The notes: generated by a model from the sequence alone, not told the origin. DNA of 64,000 nt from Deltaproteobacteria bacterium UBA2221 (GCA_002328485.1 DCUF01000070.1:47114-111113); one strand, 5' to 3'. Shown: positions 8,801-17,584, counted from the first letter of the stretch. A program made the numbers and translations.

Positions 8801-9408
8801 AACTATCCCTTAATCTAAAGAAGATCACCCATCTCCCGAAGAAGTACAAAATAATTATAATGGTCAGCATCTGCGTCGTGCTGTTCGCCGCTGTCTTCGC
8901 GTCGCTTCTTATGCCCCAATTCAAGGACAAGAAAGCAGTGGCTTCAGAGCTCGCATCGGTGCAGCGTGAGCTAAACAAACTGCAACACATCAAAAACAAT
9001 ATGGACAAAACCAGGCGGGAATATGCCGAGCTGAAGGATAAATTTCAGCAGGTCCTCAGCCAGATGCCGGAGCAGAAGGATGTCCCTAACCTATTAAGAC
9101 AGGTATCGACGCTGAGTCATGAGACCGGGGCGAGGATAAGATACTTCGAGCCCAAAGCCGTTCAGGCCAAAGAGTTCTATAGCGAGCTGCCTTTTGAACT
9201 GCGATACACGGGCGGTTACCACAATATGGGTTATTTCTTTGACGGTATAAGAAGGATCGAGAGGATAGTCCACGTGACCAGTTTTTCATTGGAAGCCAAG
9301 TCGGTTACCGCTACAAAGGTCGTCTTGGAGGGAAACTGCATGGCCAAGACCTACGTCTATGCTCCAGCCCAGCAGCCAAAGAAAGGCAAGGAGGCCAAGG
9401 GTAAATGA
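8797..9408 (+). CDS. pilO: type IV pilus inner-membrane protein PilO
   Basis: One membrane helix (about residues 19-40) followed by a coiled coil (ASVQRELNKLQHIKNNMDKT) and the PilO periplasmic fold; the segment GGYHNMGYFFDGIRRIERIVHV is a good family match. The C-terminus ends in a Lys/Gly-rich tail. Acts as a heterodimer with PilN in the alignment complex. ATGA-type overlaps with pilN and pilP. Confidence 0.93.
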   Translation: MKLSLNLKKITHLPKKYKIIIMVSICVVLFAAVFASLLMPQFKDKKAVASELASVQRELNKLQHIKNNMDKTRREYAELKDKFQQVLSQMPEQKDVPNLLRQVSTLSHETGARIRYFEPKAVQAKEFYSELPFELRYTGGYHNMGYFFDGIRRIERIVHVTSFSLEAKSVTATKVVLEGNCMAKTYVYAPAQQPKKGKEAKGK

Positions 9409-9863
9409 GGTCAAGCGATAAGAATCCGAAATATATAGTTCTTGGGGCATTCATGTGCCTTCTCCTTAGTAACCTTCCTATTTCGTTCGCCCAGGCGAGG
9501 ACCAATGAGGCTGCAAAATCAGACAAGGCCAAGCCCTCCAGCCTGAACGATTTCACCTACACGTCCCAGCGCCGGGATCCATTCGAGAGGGCCCTTGCAT
9601 TCCGGGCAAAGAATCAACTTGGCGCGGAGGCGCTCAAGGTAGGATACGAACTGGAGGAACTAAAGCTTGTGGGCGTCATGAAGGCCGGCAGCGAGAAATT
9701 TGCGGTAATGGAAGACATGCAGGGGAAGGGGCTTCTCTTTAAGAAGGGCCAGAACCTGAACAGCAACCTATGGGTCTCTGATATTTTAGAGGAAAAAATC
9801 ATTCTGGCCCACCGGTTGAGGCGAGACGTACGAATGATCACGTTGAATATTCCCAGAAAATAG
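9405..9863 (+). CDS. pilP: type IV pilus periplasmic protein PilP
   Basis: N-terminal signal segment (about residues 10-29, ending SFAQA) without a clear lipobox cysteine at the usual place, so it may be anchored by an uncleaved helix or be periplasmic. RRDPFE (residues ~56-61) and ELEELKLVGVMKAGSEKFAVMEDMQGKG correspond to the PilP motif and HR beta-domain that binds the PilQ N0/N1 region. 152 residues fits the family. Overlaps pilO by 4 nt; 12 nt from pilQ. Confidence 0.9.
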   Translation: MRSSDKNPKYIVLGAFMCLLLSNLPISFAQARTNEAAKSDKAKPSSLNDFTYTSQRRDPFERALAFRAKNQLGAEALKVGYELEELKLVGVMKAGSEKFAVMEDMQGKGLLFKKGQNLNSNLWVSDILEEKIILAHRLRRDVRMITLNIPRK

Positions 9864-9875
9864 GAAAGGTGGGAT

Positions 9876-11261
9876 ATGTCTAGAAAAATACTGTTAATAC
9901 TGTTTTTCGTTCTCGTCGTGCCCACCATATGTCTTGGGCAGACAGCCAGACAACCTGCGCCGAAAGTCTCCTTCGACTTTGTGGACGCGGACATTAGAAA
10001 CGTGCTTCGGGTACTGGCAGAGGTGTCAAAAAAGAACCTGGTGATGGGCGAGGACGTTAAGGGCAAGGTCACCATGAAGCTTGACGGGATATCGACGAGC
10101 GAGGCCTTTGACGTGATCCTAAAAAGCAACGACCTTGCAAAGATGGAAGAAGATACCGTCATCCGCGTGATGACCGTAAAAAGGTTTTTCGACGAGCGAG
10201 ACAGAGATAGGAAGGATAAGCTGGACTTCCTCCGGGAAAAAGAGGCGAAAGAGAGATTGGAGGACGAATTTGTAACCCAAACGGTCTTCTTGAATTATGC
10301 CGATGCCGTCGAAGTAGAGAAGATGATTAAGGGAGGCAAGGAAGAGGAGGGCAAGGAACGTCGGGCGATGAAAGGCCTTCTTTCCCCCAACGGCGCGGTA
10401 ACCCTCGTAAAATGGAACAATGCTCTCATCATAAAGGATGTAAAATCGAATGTAGACGATGTAATCAAGAACATCAAAGAACATGATATCCAGCCGGCGC
10501 AGGTACAGATCGAGGCGCGTATTGTGCAAGCCACCACTGATTTCTCCAAGGAAATAGGGATAGCATGGGGTGGAATGTTCAAGAGCAGCGCTGGCGGCAA
10601 AAGTGTGGGGGTGAATGGTATTAACGCCCTTGGACAAACAAGCAATACAGGCGGCGCATACAACATCAATTCTCCGGCCAATATTTCAGGAGGGGTCAGT
10701 ACCGCTCTGGGTGGGGGCATATCTCTGGCCATAGGAAGTGCAGCCGACAGTTGGGCATTGGACGTTCAACTCACAGCTCTGGAGAGTGATGGGAAGGGCA
10801 GAGTCATATCGAATCCCAAGGTGATCACCTCGGACAACGTACCCGCAAGGATTTCTCAGGGTAAAGAGATCCCCTATCAAACCACCTCGCAGAATGGTAC
10901 TACGACTGAATTCAAGCAAGCTGTCTTGAGCCTGGAGGTGACGCCTCATGTATCAAAGGATGGTGGCATTCGGCTTAAGATAAAGACGACAAAAGACGAG
11001 CCGGTTCCGGTAGAAGGTGTGCTCGCCATTGAGAAAAGGGAGGCTACTTCCGAGGTATTGATTCGTGATGGTGAAACAGTGATGATCGGGGGGATTTATG
11101 AAATCACTGATGGCCAATCGGTCGACGGTTTGCCGTTTTTGAAGGATATCCCCGTGGTAGGCTGGCTCTTCAAAAAGGACTCAAAAACCAATTCCAAGCG
11201 AGAGCTGCTGATATTTATTACGCCAACGATCATAAAAAACCTTTACAAGGCAGAGGGATAA
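9876..11261 (+). CDS. pilQ: type IV pilus secretin PilQ (short form)
   Basis: Outer-membrane secretin through which the pilus passes. Signal peptide residues 1-21 (ending LGQ), STN/N0 domain (~30-85, VSFDFVDADIRNVLRVLAEVS), one N1/NolW-like domain (~130-205) with a charged insertion, and the C-terminal secretin domain (~225-458) including VEGVLAIEKREATSEVLIRDG and the final ELLIFITPTII. The N-terminal AMIN domains of PilQ from Pseudomonas or Myxococcus are missing, so 461 residues is short. Last pil gene of the operon, abutting the next gene with no gap. Confidence 0.94.
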   Translation: MSRKILLILFFVLVVPTICLGQTARQPAPKVSFDFVDADIRNVLRVLAEVSKKNLVMGEDVKGKVTMKLDGISTSEAFDVILKSNDLAKMEEDTVIRVMTVKRFFDERDRDRKDKLDFLREKEAKERLEDEFVTQTVFLNYADAVEVEKMIKGGKEEEGKERRAMKGLLSPNGAVTLVKWNNALIIKDVKSNVDDVIKNIKEHDIQPAQVQIEARIVQATTDFSKEIGIAWGGMFKSSAGGKSVGVNGINALGQTSNTGGAYNINSPANISGGVSTALGGGISLAIGSAADSWALDVQLTALESDGKGRVISNPKVITSDNVPARISQGKEIPYQTTSQNGTTTEFKQAVLSLEVTPHVSKDGGIRLKIKTTKDEPVPVEGVLAIEKREATSEVLIRDGETVMIGGIYEITDGQSVDGLPFLKDIPVVGWLFKKDSKTNSKRELLIFITPTIIKNLYKAEG

Positions 11262-12566
11262 ATGAAAAGCCAACATTTACTAAAAATAGTATGTGCATGT
11301 TTCCTCTGGCTCGGGGTGGCAGTTTCGGTTGCTCCGTGCTATGGGCGAGATATGATCAAGGGGGAGATTACGGATGCTACTCGAGAGCGGGTGGCGCTTT
11401 CCACGGGAGATAACGTCACCATCTCTTTAGGCAAGAATCAGGGCCTCGTCAGAGGAGATATAGGGAACATTCTCAGCAGGACGGACGGTAAGCTGATGAT
11501 AGGACGATGTGTGGTTCAAGAGAGCAGAGGCTTTTCAAGCACGTGCCAGATTATAGAGTCGCTCCGCGAAATCGGACGAGGCGATATCGTGGTTTTTGAC
11601 CGCGTAGATTACCGAGATGAAGCTCTCTTCCTGACCATGATCGATGTGCTGGATAGCGCCGTAAAGGCTTATCCTACCCACGAAAAAGTTAATATCCTGA
11701 TACATGAAATCTTCGACGCTAAAAACAATATTACCCAGTTATCAGAGAAGCTGAGGGGTGAACTTATCTACATAGCCTCTCAGAAGAAACGTATCGTCGC
11801 GATTGACGGCCGGCGATTCCCGGATTTCTCATATTATCCGAATGAGTATGGCACATCGTCCCAGCAGGTGAAAAATTATCTCAAGAATAATGGATTCGAT
11901 CTGGTCCTGACGGGAACCCATATCGTCAGTGGCAACTCAGTTGAGCTCTCGTTTCAGCGTGTCAGCCAGGGAGACAACGACAGGGTGATCGTCTTCGCTC
12001 CGTCAACAACGCTTGTCGCCGACGGCGATACGGACAAGATTGTTCTGCCCTACGTAAAGAAAGAAAAGCGTGTCGAAAGCGTCTGCCTATTCTCCTATAA
12101 ACCAAGGCAGTACGTACCTCCAAAAGAGGAGAGGGCCGGTATAATAAAAGAGGAAGCCGCAGCAGATCCCTTCAAGGAATTGAATCTGAAAAGAGCTGAG
12201 TTTAATATAATAAGCCCGGTTCAATTCAAGGTCACAGTGGACGGTGGGGCACTCAATATTGGAGAGAACAATATGGGCAGGGTGAATCTGAGTAATGGTT
12301 CTCACCGGGTTCGCGCCTCCTTTAGACGAGGATACTATTCCGGCGAGGCGTTGATCTACACCTCGACCCGTGAGTATACCCATGATGTCATTCTTGAACT
12401 CAGCAAGGGTGAAGAGATCGTTGTGGAAATGGTGGCCGACCCCATGCCTGATAAGGGAGATCCTCTTTCTTTTAAGGTATACAGGAAGGTCGAGAGGGAA
12501 AGACATGCCTTAAGGCCGATCCATCGCCTTGAATCTGAGAAACTGGTGGAGACCTTCGTGGAGTAG
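11262..12566 (+). CDS. exported protein of unknown function, PEGA-like C-terminus, pilQ operon
   Basis: I do not recognise this gene. A signal peptide (about residues 1-28) is followed by a small beta region (ALSTGDNVTISLGKNQGLVRGDIGNIL, ~46-73) that resembles the KGxxxGLxxGD repeat of FlgT C-terminal domains. Residues ~135-240 have a CsgG/FlgO/LpoB-like pattern (LRGELIYIASQKKRIVAIDG ... GFDLVLTGTHI). Residues ~315-390 look like a PEGA-type surface beta domain (FKVTVDGGALNIGE ... GSHRVRASFRRGYYSGEA). It starts directly after the pilQ stop, so it is probably co-expressed and may be a secretin-associated periplasmic or outer-membrane factor; this role is inference. Confidence 0.75.
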   Translation: MKSQHLLKIVCACFLWLGVAVSVAPCYGRDMIKGEITDATRERVALSTGDNVTISLGKNQGLVRGDIGNILSRTDGKLMIGRCVVQESRGFSSTCQIIESLREIGRGDIVVFDRVDYRDEALFLTMIDVLDSAVKAYPTHEKVNILIHEIFDAKNNITQLSEKLRGELIYIASQKKRIVAIDGRRFPDFSYYPNEYGTSSQQVKNYLKNNGFDLVLTGTHIVSGNSVELSFQRVSQGDNDRVIVFAPSTTLVADGDTDKIVLPYVKKEKRVESVCLFSYKPRQYVPPKEERAGIIKEEAAADPFKELNLKRAEFNIISPVQFKVTVDGGALNIGENNMGRVNLSNGSHRVRASFRRGYYSGEALIYTSTREYTHDVILELSKGEEIVVEMVADPMPDKGDPLSFKVYRKVERERHALRPIHRLESEKLVETFVE

Positions 12567-12628
12567 AAGGTTCGTTACGAAATGTTTGTACCTGCCAGCC
12601 AATGGGGTGGAGGCTCTGGGAAGCGTGC

Positions 12629-13360
12629 TTGACTGAGCGTTTATCAAAGTTCTTAGCAGTGAACGGGGTTGCCTCCCGGAGAAAAGCCGAGGCCATGATC
12701 AAACATGGCCTCGTTAACGTTAATAATCATAAAATAGTAGACCCATATTATCAGGTCGATTCTGAGCATGATCGCGTAACTGTTGATGGCATGCCCATTT
12801 CCAGGGTACCTCCGGAAAAAGTTTACATCGCCCTGAACAAACCTCCTGGATATATCTCTGACCTTGCAGATCCAAAGGGACGGCCGCTGGCGAGAGACCT
12901 CGTCCCAATAGACGGGCGGATTTACCCCGTTGGCCGGCTGGACTTCGCCTCTGAGGGGCTTATACTGTTCACAAACGACGGTAGCTTCGCTGATAGAGTT
13001 CTCCATCCTCGGAACGAGATCGAAAGGGAATATCATGTGAAACTGCAGAGGTCCTTGAGTCCTCAGGAGGCGGAAAAGTTTACGATTGGGCGCCGCATCG
13101 ATGGGATACTCTACCGGGTCCGTTCTGTGCAACTGCTTGCGCTCACTCGCAAGAACGCCTGGTACGCCATCAAGGCTACGGAAGGCAGAAATAGAATGAT
13201 TCGCAGGATAGCGGAGTCATTGGGCCACGCGGTACTCCGCCTTCGCAGGATCAGGATCGGCTCGGTGCTACTTGGCAAGCTCAGGCCGGGTCAGTACCGC
13301 CATCTAACGCCCCGTGAGGTGCAGAGGCTGCTCGGTGAAGGTGGCCAGGGCCAGAGGTAA
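12629..13360 (+). CDS. rluB: RluB/RsuA-family 23S/16S rRNA pseudouridine synthase
   Basis: N-terminal S4 RNA-binding domain (ERLSKFLAVNGVASRRKAEAMI) and a catalytic domain with the motif VGRLDFASEGLILFTNDG containing the catalytic Asp (residue 105 from this start). Basic C-terminal end. The TTG at 12629 is chosen because homologues begin just before ERLxKFLA; an in-frame ATG at 12602 would add nine residues with no better ribosome binding site. RluB versus RsuA cannot be settled from sequence alone. Solitary gene between the pil operon and a small regulator. Confidence 0.88.
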   Translation: MTERLSKFLAVNGVASRRKAEAMIKHGLVNVNNHKIVDPYYQVDSEHDRVTVDGMPISRVPPEKVYIALNKPPGYISDLADPKGRPLARDLVPIDGRIYPVGRLDFASEGLILFTNDGSFADRVLHPRNEIEREYHVKLQRSLSPQEAEKFTIGRRIDGILYRVRSVQLLALTRKNAWYAIKATEGRNRMIRRIAESLGHAVLRLRRIRIGSVLLGKLRPGQYRHLTPREVQRLLGEGGQGQR

Positions 13361-13569
13361 GGCGTGGTGCGGTCCCGTGATGTTTGTTTGGCTCGCTGGT
13401 TGCTTCGTTAAAGATTTTTAATTGACACTGCGGACGAGGGTCGGATAGCATATAACGTTCCTGCGACAGCCGTAGGAATGAGATGTGGTCTCAACCAATA
13501 ATTGGTGTCTCTGGCAGTTAACATAATATCCATTATCAGAACCACGAAGAACGAGGTCTTGCACAACCT

Positions 13570-13956
13570 ATGGAAATAACAAATGTCCCCTCCCTCACGA
13601 TTGAACCGGCATCATCGCCAAACACCCAGGACCTCCCCGACAATTGCCCAGACCAACACGCTGCGAGCCAGAACAAGCTGACCGTCCGTCCCAACCATCT
13701 CGCGGTCACTCTACCGCCGGACCGTCTCGTCAAGCAGATGGAGATCGGCCTCGAGACTGTCATCGAGAGGCTTCTTGCCTCAGCCGTTGGCGAGACTGAC
13801 AATCTGTTGACAAGTATGCATGAGGTTATGGAAAGACTTTTTATTAGATCGGCATTGAGAGTTACCGATGGTAACATATCGCGGGCGGCAAAACTTTTGG
13901 GAATTAATAGAAATACCCTCAGCAAGAAGCTGAGGGTATTTGATGGACGCGGCTAA
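13570..13956 (+). CDS. small Fis-type DNA-binding protein
   Basis: 128 residues. The N-terminal ~50 residues are Pro/Asn/Gln-rich and probably disordered, the middle (IGLETVIERLLASA) is helical, and the C-terminus carries a Fis helix-turn-helix (ALRVTDGNISRAAKLLGINRNTLSKKLRVF), closely like the last 40 residues of E. coli Fis and of NtrC proteins, but there is no AAA+ domain. Possible nucleoid-associated or local regulator. The last codons also form a perfect hairpin that looks like the terminator of the convergent leuB operon. Confidence 0.82.
   Translation: MEITNVPSLTIEPASSPNTQDLPDNCPDQHAASQNKLTVRPNHLAVTLPPDRLVKQMEIGLETVIERLLASAVGETDNLLTSMHEVMERLFIRSALRVTDGNISRAAKLLGINRNTLSKKLRVFDGRG
13911..13941 (-). 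terminator. intrinsic terminator of the leuB operon, embedded in a convergent gene
   Basis: Perfect 13-bp inverted repeat: AAATACCCTCAGC (13911-13923) and its complement (13929-13941) with a 5-nt loop. Read on the minus strand it is followed by TTTCTATT, so it works best for transcripts from leuB, which ends about 40 nt upstream. On the plus strand it lies within the coding end of the Fis-type gene and is followed by only three T. Confidence 0.75.
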
Positions 13957-13981
13957 TTATAATAGGTGAGGCGGCAAGTGC

Positions 13982-15049
13982 TTACGAGCCGAGCACATAC
14001 GCTGCTATGAGATCTCCCACTTCCTTGGTACCCATGCCCATCCTGCCTGCCTCGACAGACTTGAGATTATCTCTCAACGCCCGCTCCACGCCAGATTCAA
14101 TGCCCTGGGCTGCAGGTTTTTCCCCAAGGAATTCAAGCATCATTGAACCGGCAAGAATCGCGGCCAGCGGGTTGATCATGTTCTTGCCCGTATACTTCGG
14201 CGCAGACCCGCCGATGGGCTCAAACATGGACACACCTTGCGGGTTAATGTTGCCACCGCAGGCTATCCCCATTCCGCCCTGAATCATCGCTCCCAAATCG
14301 GTGATGATGTCTCCAAACATATTGTCAGTAACGATGACATCAAACCACTCCGGGTTCTTCACCATCCACATGCACGTTGCGTCAACGTGGGCATAGTCCG
14401 TTTGGACCGTGGGGTAGTCCCCTGCCACCTCGTAGAAGGTTCTTTCCCACAGATCAAAGGCGTAGGTGAGGACATTGGTTTTTCCGCAGAGGGTTAGTTT
14501 CTTCGCCTTGTTCCGGCTCCGGGTGTAATCGAAGGCAAAGCGAATACAGCGCTCTGCACCTTTGCGTGTGTTGATTGATTCCTGCACGGCGACCTCATCG
14601 GCAGTCCCCTTTTTGAGAAACCCGCCCGAACCGGTATAGAGGCCTTCGGTGTTTTCACGGACAACGACAAAATCAATATCCTCAGGGCCCTTGTTCTTCA
14701 GCGGTGTCTCCACGCCGGCGTAGAGTTTGACCGGCCGTAGATTGATGTATTGATCCAGCTCAAAACGCGTCCTTAGCAGTATTCCCTTCTCGAGTATACC
14801 GGGGGCAACATCGGGATGACCTATGGCCCCGAGAAAAAGGGCTTGCTGTGATTTTAGCTCGTCCAGAACACTATTAGGCAGGATCTCGCCTGTCCTTTTA
14901 TATCGTTCCCCCCCAATATCATAATTGGTGTAGCTCAGGCTGAAGCCATATCGGCTGCCCGCAGCATTAAGAACCTTGATTCCTTCTGCAACCACCTCCG
15001 GGCCCGTCCCATCTCCCGGTATGACGCCGATCCTATACTCTTTTACCAT
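13982..15049 (-). CDS. leuB: 3-isopropylmalate dehydrogenase-type decarboxylating dehydrogenase
   Basis: NAD-dependent beta-decarboxylating dehydrogenase family. [13 protein letters not shown] at the start, metal/substrate region [21 protein letters not shown] and [15 protein letters not shown] near the C-terminus are clear. The ATG at 15049 is preferred (GGGAG just upstream, normal length 355); a longer frame would run 18 codons into purD. Leucine biosynthesis is the likeliest role, but homoisocitrate/tartrate-type members are similar and no leuA, leuC or leuD is nearby, so substrate is inferred. Last gene of the LUD-purH-purD-leuB unit. Confidence 0.84.
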   Translation of the reverse strand: MVKEYRIGVIPGDGTGPEVVAEGIKVLNAAGSRYGFSLSYTNYDIGGERYKRTGEILPNSVLDELKSQQALFLGAIGHPDVAPGILEKGILLRTRFELDQYINLRPVKLYAGVETPLKNKGPEDIDFVVVRENTEGLYTGSGGFLKKGTADEVAVQESINTRKGAERCIRFAFDYTRSRNKAKKLTLCGKTNVLTYAFDLWERTFYEVAGDYPTVQTDYAHVDATCMWMVKNPEWFDVIVTDNMFGDIITDLGAMIQGGMGIACGGNINPQGVSMFEPIGGSAPKYTGKNMINPLAAILAGSMMLEFLGEKPAAQGIESGVERALRDNLKSVEAGRMGMGTKEVGDLIAAYVLGS

Positions 15050-15050
15050 T

Positions 15051-16328
15051 TCACGCTCCCAAAGATTTTCTTCCGATATCGGTACGGTACTGCATACCCT
15101 CAAACTTTATACACCCAACAGCGTCATACACCTTCCTGATCGCGTCGCTATAGCTATCCCCCAAGGCGGTCACGCCAAGTACCCGCCCCCCGGCTGTATA
15201 GAACCGATCCCCATCTTTTCTGGTCCCGGCATGAAATACCTTGACGTCCGCCCGTCCCTTGAGATCCTCAAGTCCAAAGATGCGGTCTCCCTTTACGGGC
15301 TTCTCGGGATAGCCTTTGGCAGCGAGCACAACGCATACTGAAACCCCCGGTTTCCAGGAGATCGGCTCCATGCGGCTCAATCCTCCTTCCACACAGGCCA
15401 TCAGGTAGGGAAGCAGATCGCTCTCCATCTTATACAAGATTGGCTGGGTCTCCGGATCCCCGAAGCGAGCGTTAAACTCCAGCACCCAAGGCTTGTTGTC
15501 ATCCGAGAGCATCAGACCGCCATAGAGGACGCCCTTGAAGGTGACCGCGCCCTCCGCCAAAGCCCGTACAGATCTCTTCATGACGACGCGATCGATTTCC
15601 ATCTCGATCTGGGGATTCATGAAAGGCACCGGTGTATAGGCTCCCATGCCCCCAGTATTAGGCCCCTGATCGTTGTCGAGAAGCGGTTTATGATCTTGGG
15701 CAGGAAGAAGCGGCAACACGGTCTCTCCGTCCGATAAACCCAGATACGAAACCTCCACGCCTTTCAGGAAGCTCTCGATAATGACGCTGTTGCCTGCTTG
15801 ACCAAAGATCTTTTCTACCAGCAGGTCGTTCAGCGCCTTAAGACCTTCGGCTCTATCATGTATGACGTAGGCGCCCTTCCCTGCACACAGCCCATCAGCC
15901 TTGACCACATAGGGGGGCGTCAATTGCTCAGCGTAGGATGCTGCCTCCCCGTAGTCACTAAAAACCTGAAATGGAGCCGTGGGAACGTCATATTTTTCCA
16001 TCATTCGCTTGGCGAAAACCTTACTGGTTTCAACGAGCGCTCCATTCTTCTGGGGACCAAAGATCGCTATTCCCTTGGATTGAAATGCATCCACGATTCC
16101 AGCAGCTAGCGGACCTTCCGGGCCAACGACAACAAGATCTATGGATTCCTGCTTTGAAAAACGGATAAGTCCGTCAAAATCGCCTACATCCATATTGATG
16201 CAGGTGGCGATTTCTTCGATGCCGCCATTCCCGGGAACACAATAGATGGTTTCTACATGGGGTGATTGGGACAGCTTCCACGCAAGGGCATGCTCTCGGC
16301 CTCCCCCTCCGACAACCAGAATCTTCAT
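15051..16328 (-). CDS. purD: phosphoribosylamine--glycine ligase
   Basis: GAR synthetase, step 2 of purine synthesis. N-terminal MKILVVGGGGREHALAWKLSQS, ATP-grasp core with PYVVKADGLCAGKGAYV and the metal-binding EFNARFGDPETQ. 425 residues is normal. It follows the IMP cyclohydrolase gene by 11 nt in the same direction, and the next gene (leuB) starts at its stop codon, so they form an operon. Confidence 0.96.
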   Translation of the reverse strand: MKILVVGGGGREHALAWKLSQSPHVETIYCVPGNGGIEEIATCINMDVGDFDGLIRFSKQESIDLVVVGPEGPLAAGIVDAFQSKGIAIFGPQKNGALVETSKVFAKRMMEKYDVPTAPFQVFSDYGEAASYAEQLTPPYVVKADGLCAGKGAYVIHDRAEGLKALNDLLVEKIFGQAGNSVIIESFLKGVEVSYLGLSDGETVLPLLPAQDHKPLLDNDQGPNTGGMGAYTPVPFMNPQIEMEIDRVVMKRSVRALAEGAVTFKGVLYGGLMLSDDNKPWVLEFNARFGDPETQPILYKMESDLLPYLMACVEGGLSRMEPISWKPGVSVCVVLAAKGYPEKPVKGDRIFGLEDLKGRADVKVFHAGTRKDGDRFYTAGGRVLGVTALGDSYSDAIRKVYDAVGCIKFEGMQYRTDIGRKSLGA

Positions 16329-16339
16329 AGCGGTTTCCT

Positions 16340-16930
16340 TTAAGAGCCGGCTGACGAGAGATAACTGTGGATAGCGAGATCGTATTCTGATGTGAGTGCG
16401 AACACCTTCTTGGCCAAATAAAATCTCAGCTCATCCGAAGTCGCCCCCCCATTCGCCTGCATATCCTGAATCACCCTGGGATAGTCTGCTGGATCCACAA
16501 CAACCGTTACGAAGCGAAAATTCTTCGCAGCCGCGCGGATCATTGAGGGGCCACCAATATCTATATTCTCTATAGCTTCTTCGAAGGTGCAGCCTTTAGC
16601 CACGACTTCCCTGAATGGATAGAGATTGACCACGATCAAATCGATATCCTTTATATCCAGATCTTTTTTTGCCTGTTGGTGTTCCTTTTTGTCCCTGATA
16701 TTGAGAATTCCTCCATGAACACGTGGATGCAGGGTCTTGACCCTTCCATCCATTATCTCCGGGAATCCGGTATAACGACTGATTTCGACGGGATCGAAAC
16801 CTAATTGGTCTAAATACTTCTTTGTTCCCCCGGTAGAGATGATCTCGACCCCCTGTATCTTTAGGAAGGCCGCGAGATCGTCTAACCCTTCCTTGTTTGA
16901 AACGCTAATAACGGCCCTTTCGATTTTCAT
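16340..16930 (-). CDS. purH: stand-alone IMP cyclohydrolase domain (PurH N-terminal half)
   Basis: Matches the N-terminal MGS-like cyclohydrolase domain of PurH: AVISVSNKEGLDDLAAFL, GVEIISTGGTKKYL, the family signature EIMDGRVKTLHPRVHGGIL, and NLYPFREVV. It ends at residue 196, where the domain ends; the AICAR transformylase domain (about 320 residues) is absent and the 11 nt before purD leave no room for it. The stop looks natural, not a frameshift. The formylation step must be done by a separate protein elsewhere (separate PurH2 or formate-dependent PurP type). Confidence 0.9.
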   Translation of the reverse strand: MKIERAVISVSNKEGLDDLAAFLKIQGVEIISTGGTKKYLDQLGFDPVEISRYTGFPEIMDGRVKTLHPRVHGGILNIRDKKEHQQAKKDLDIKDIDLIVVNLYPFREVVAKGCTFEEAIENIDIGGPSMIRAAAKNFRFVTVVVDPADYPRVIQDMQANGGATSDELRFYLAKKVFALTSEYDLAIHSYLSSAGS

Positions 16931-16942
16931 AGGTCTCCCTGT

Positions 16943-17584
16943 TCAGTACCCGAGCTCTTCCGCAACCAGATAGATGGCGATATCGGTTGTACTTGGTCTT
17001 CTTTCCATGATAGACAACACTCGGCATATCCGCATATCGGATTGGCAGTCATGACAGTGGCCGCTCTCGGCGCAGGGTAATGGAAGCCCCATTCTTCGAG
17101 CATTCATGGGCGCGGCTACCCTTTTGATTCGTTGCAGGGCCGATTCGACATCGGGTACGATCTTATTGACACCAGCGACCAAGATTACCTTGCCAGGACC
17201 GAAGCTAATGGCTCCGATCCGGTTTCCGATCCCGTCCATATTCACGATCTCGCCCTTTTCCGTTAAGGCGTTTATGCCGCTCAGGAAGAGATCGCAGGTG
17301 AGATGGCGCAGCCTGAGATCAAGAACTTCTTGCGAAGTGAGCCCCTCCTGCCACGTGTCAAGAAGCACGACGCCCTTCCCTTTCAGCAAATCTGGTAATC
17401 CGATGTCTCGGAGTCCGACGGAACCGCCTATGCCGACGGTCATGCCGGGCACGACCTGTTGCAGCAGAGCCCGAACGACATCTTCACGCTTCTTGAATGA
17501 AAGGACATCAAACTGCCGAGCCCTGAGCGCCTTGGCGGTCCTGTCAATAATTTTGTCGGTGTGCCATTCTTTAACGTTTTCCAT
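16943..17584 (-). CDS. LUD-domain (LutC/YkgG-like) protein
   Basis: Lactate-utilisation-type LUD domain: VVRALLQQVVPGMTVGIGGSVGLRDIGLPDLL, then DLFLSGINALTEKGEIVNMDGIGNR and GPGKVILVAGVNKIV. Near the end comes a cysteine-rich stretch, CAESGHCHDCQSDMRIC, seen in stand-alone YkgG-type LUD proteins. No lutA or lutB partner is present. The ATG at 17584 gives the family N-terminus; 16 further codons are open upstream. It starts the minus-strand unit with purH, purD and leuB, an unusual pairing whose logic is unclear. Confidence 0.82.
   Translation of the reverse strand: MENVKEWHTDKIIDRTAKALRARQFDVLSFKKREDVVRALLQQVVPGMTVGIGGSVGLRDIGLPDLLKGKGVVLLDTWQEGLTSQEVLDLRLRHLTCDLFLSGINALTEKGEIVNMDGIGNRIGAISFGPGKVILVAGVNKIVPDVESALQRIKRVAAPMNARRMGLPLPCAESGHCHDCQSDMRICRVLSIMERRPSTTDIAIYLVAEELGY

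Noticed and set aside
13422..13456. TTGACA and TATAAC as promoter of the Fis-type gene
   Set aside because: The spacer is 23 nt; the correctly spaced hexamer (ATAGCA) is a poor -10.
13494..13504. ACCAAT-A-ATTGGT palindrome upstream of the Fis-type gene as an operator
   Set aside because: Only 6-bp arms, single copy, no regulator assigned.
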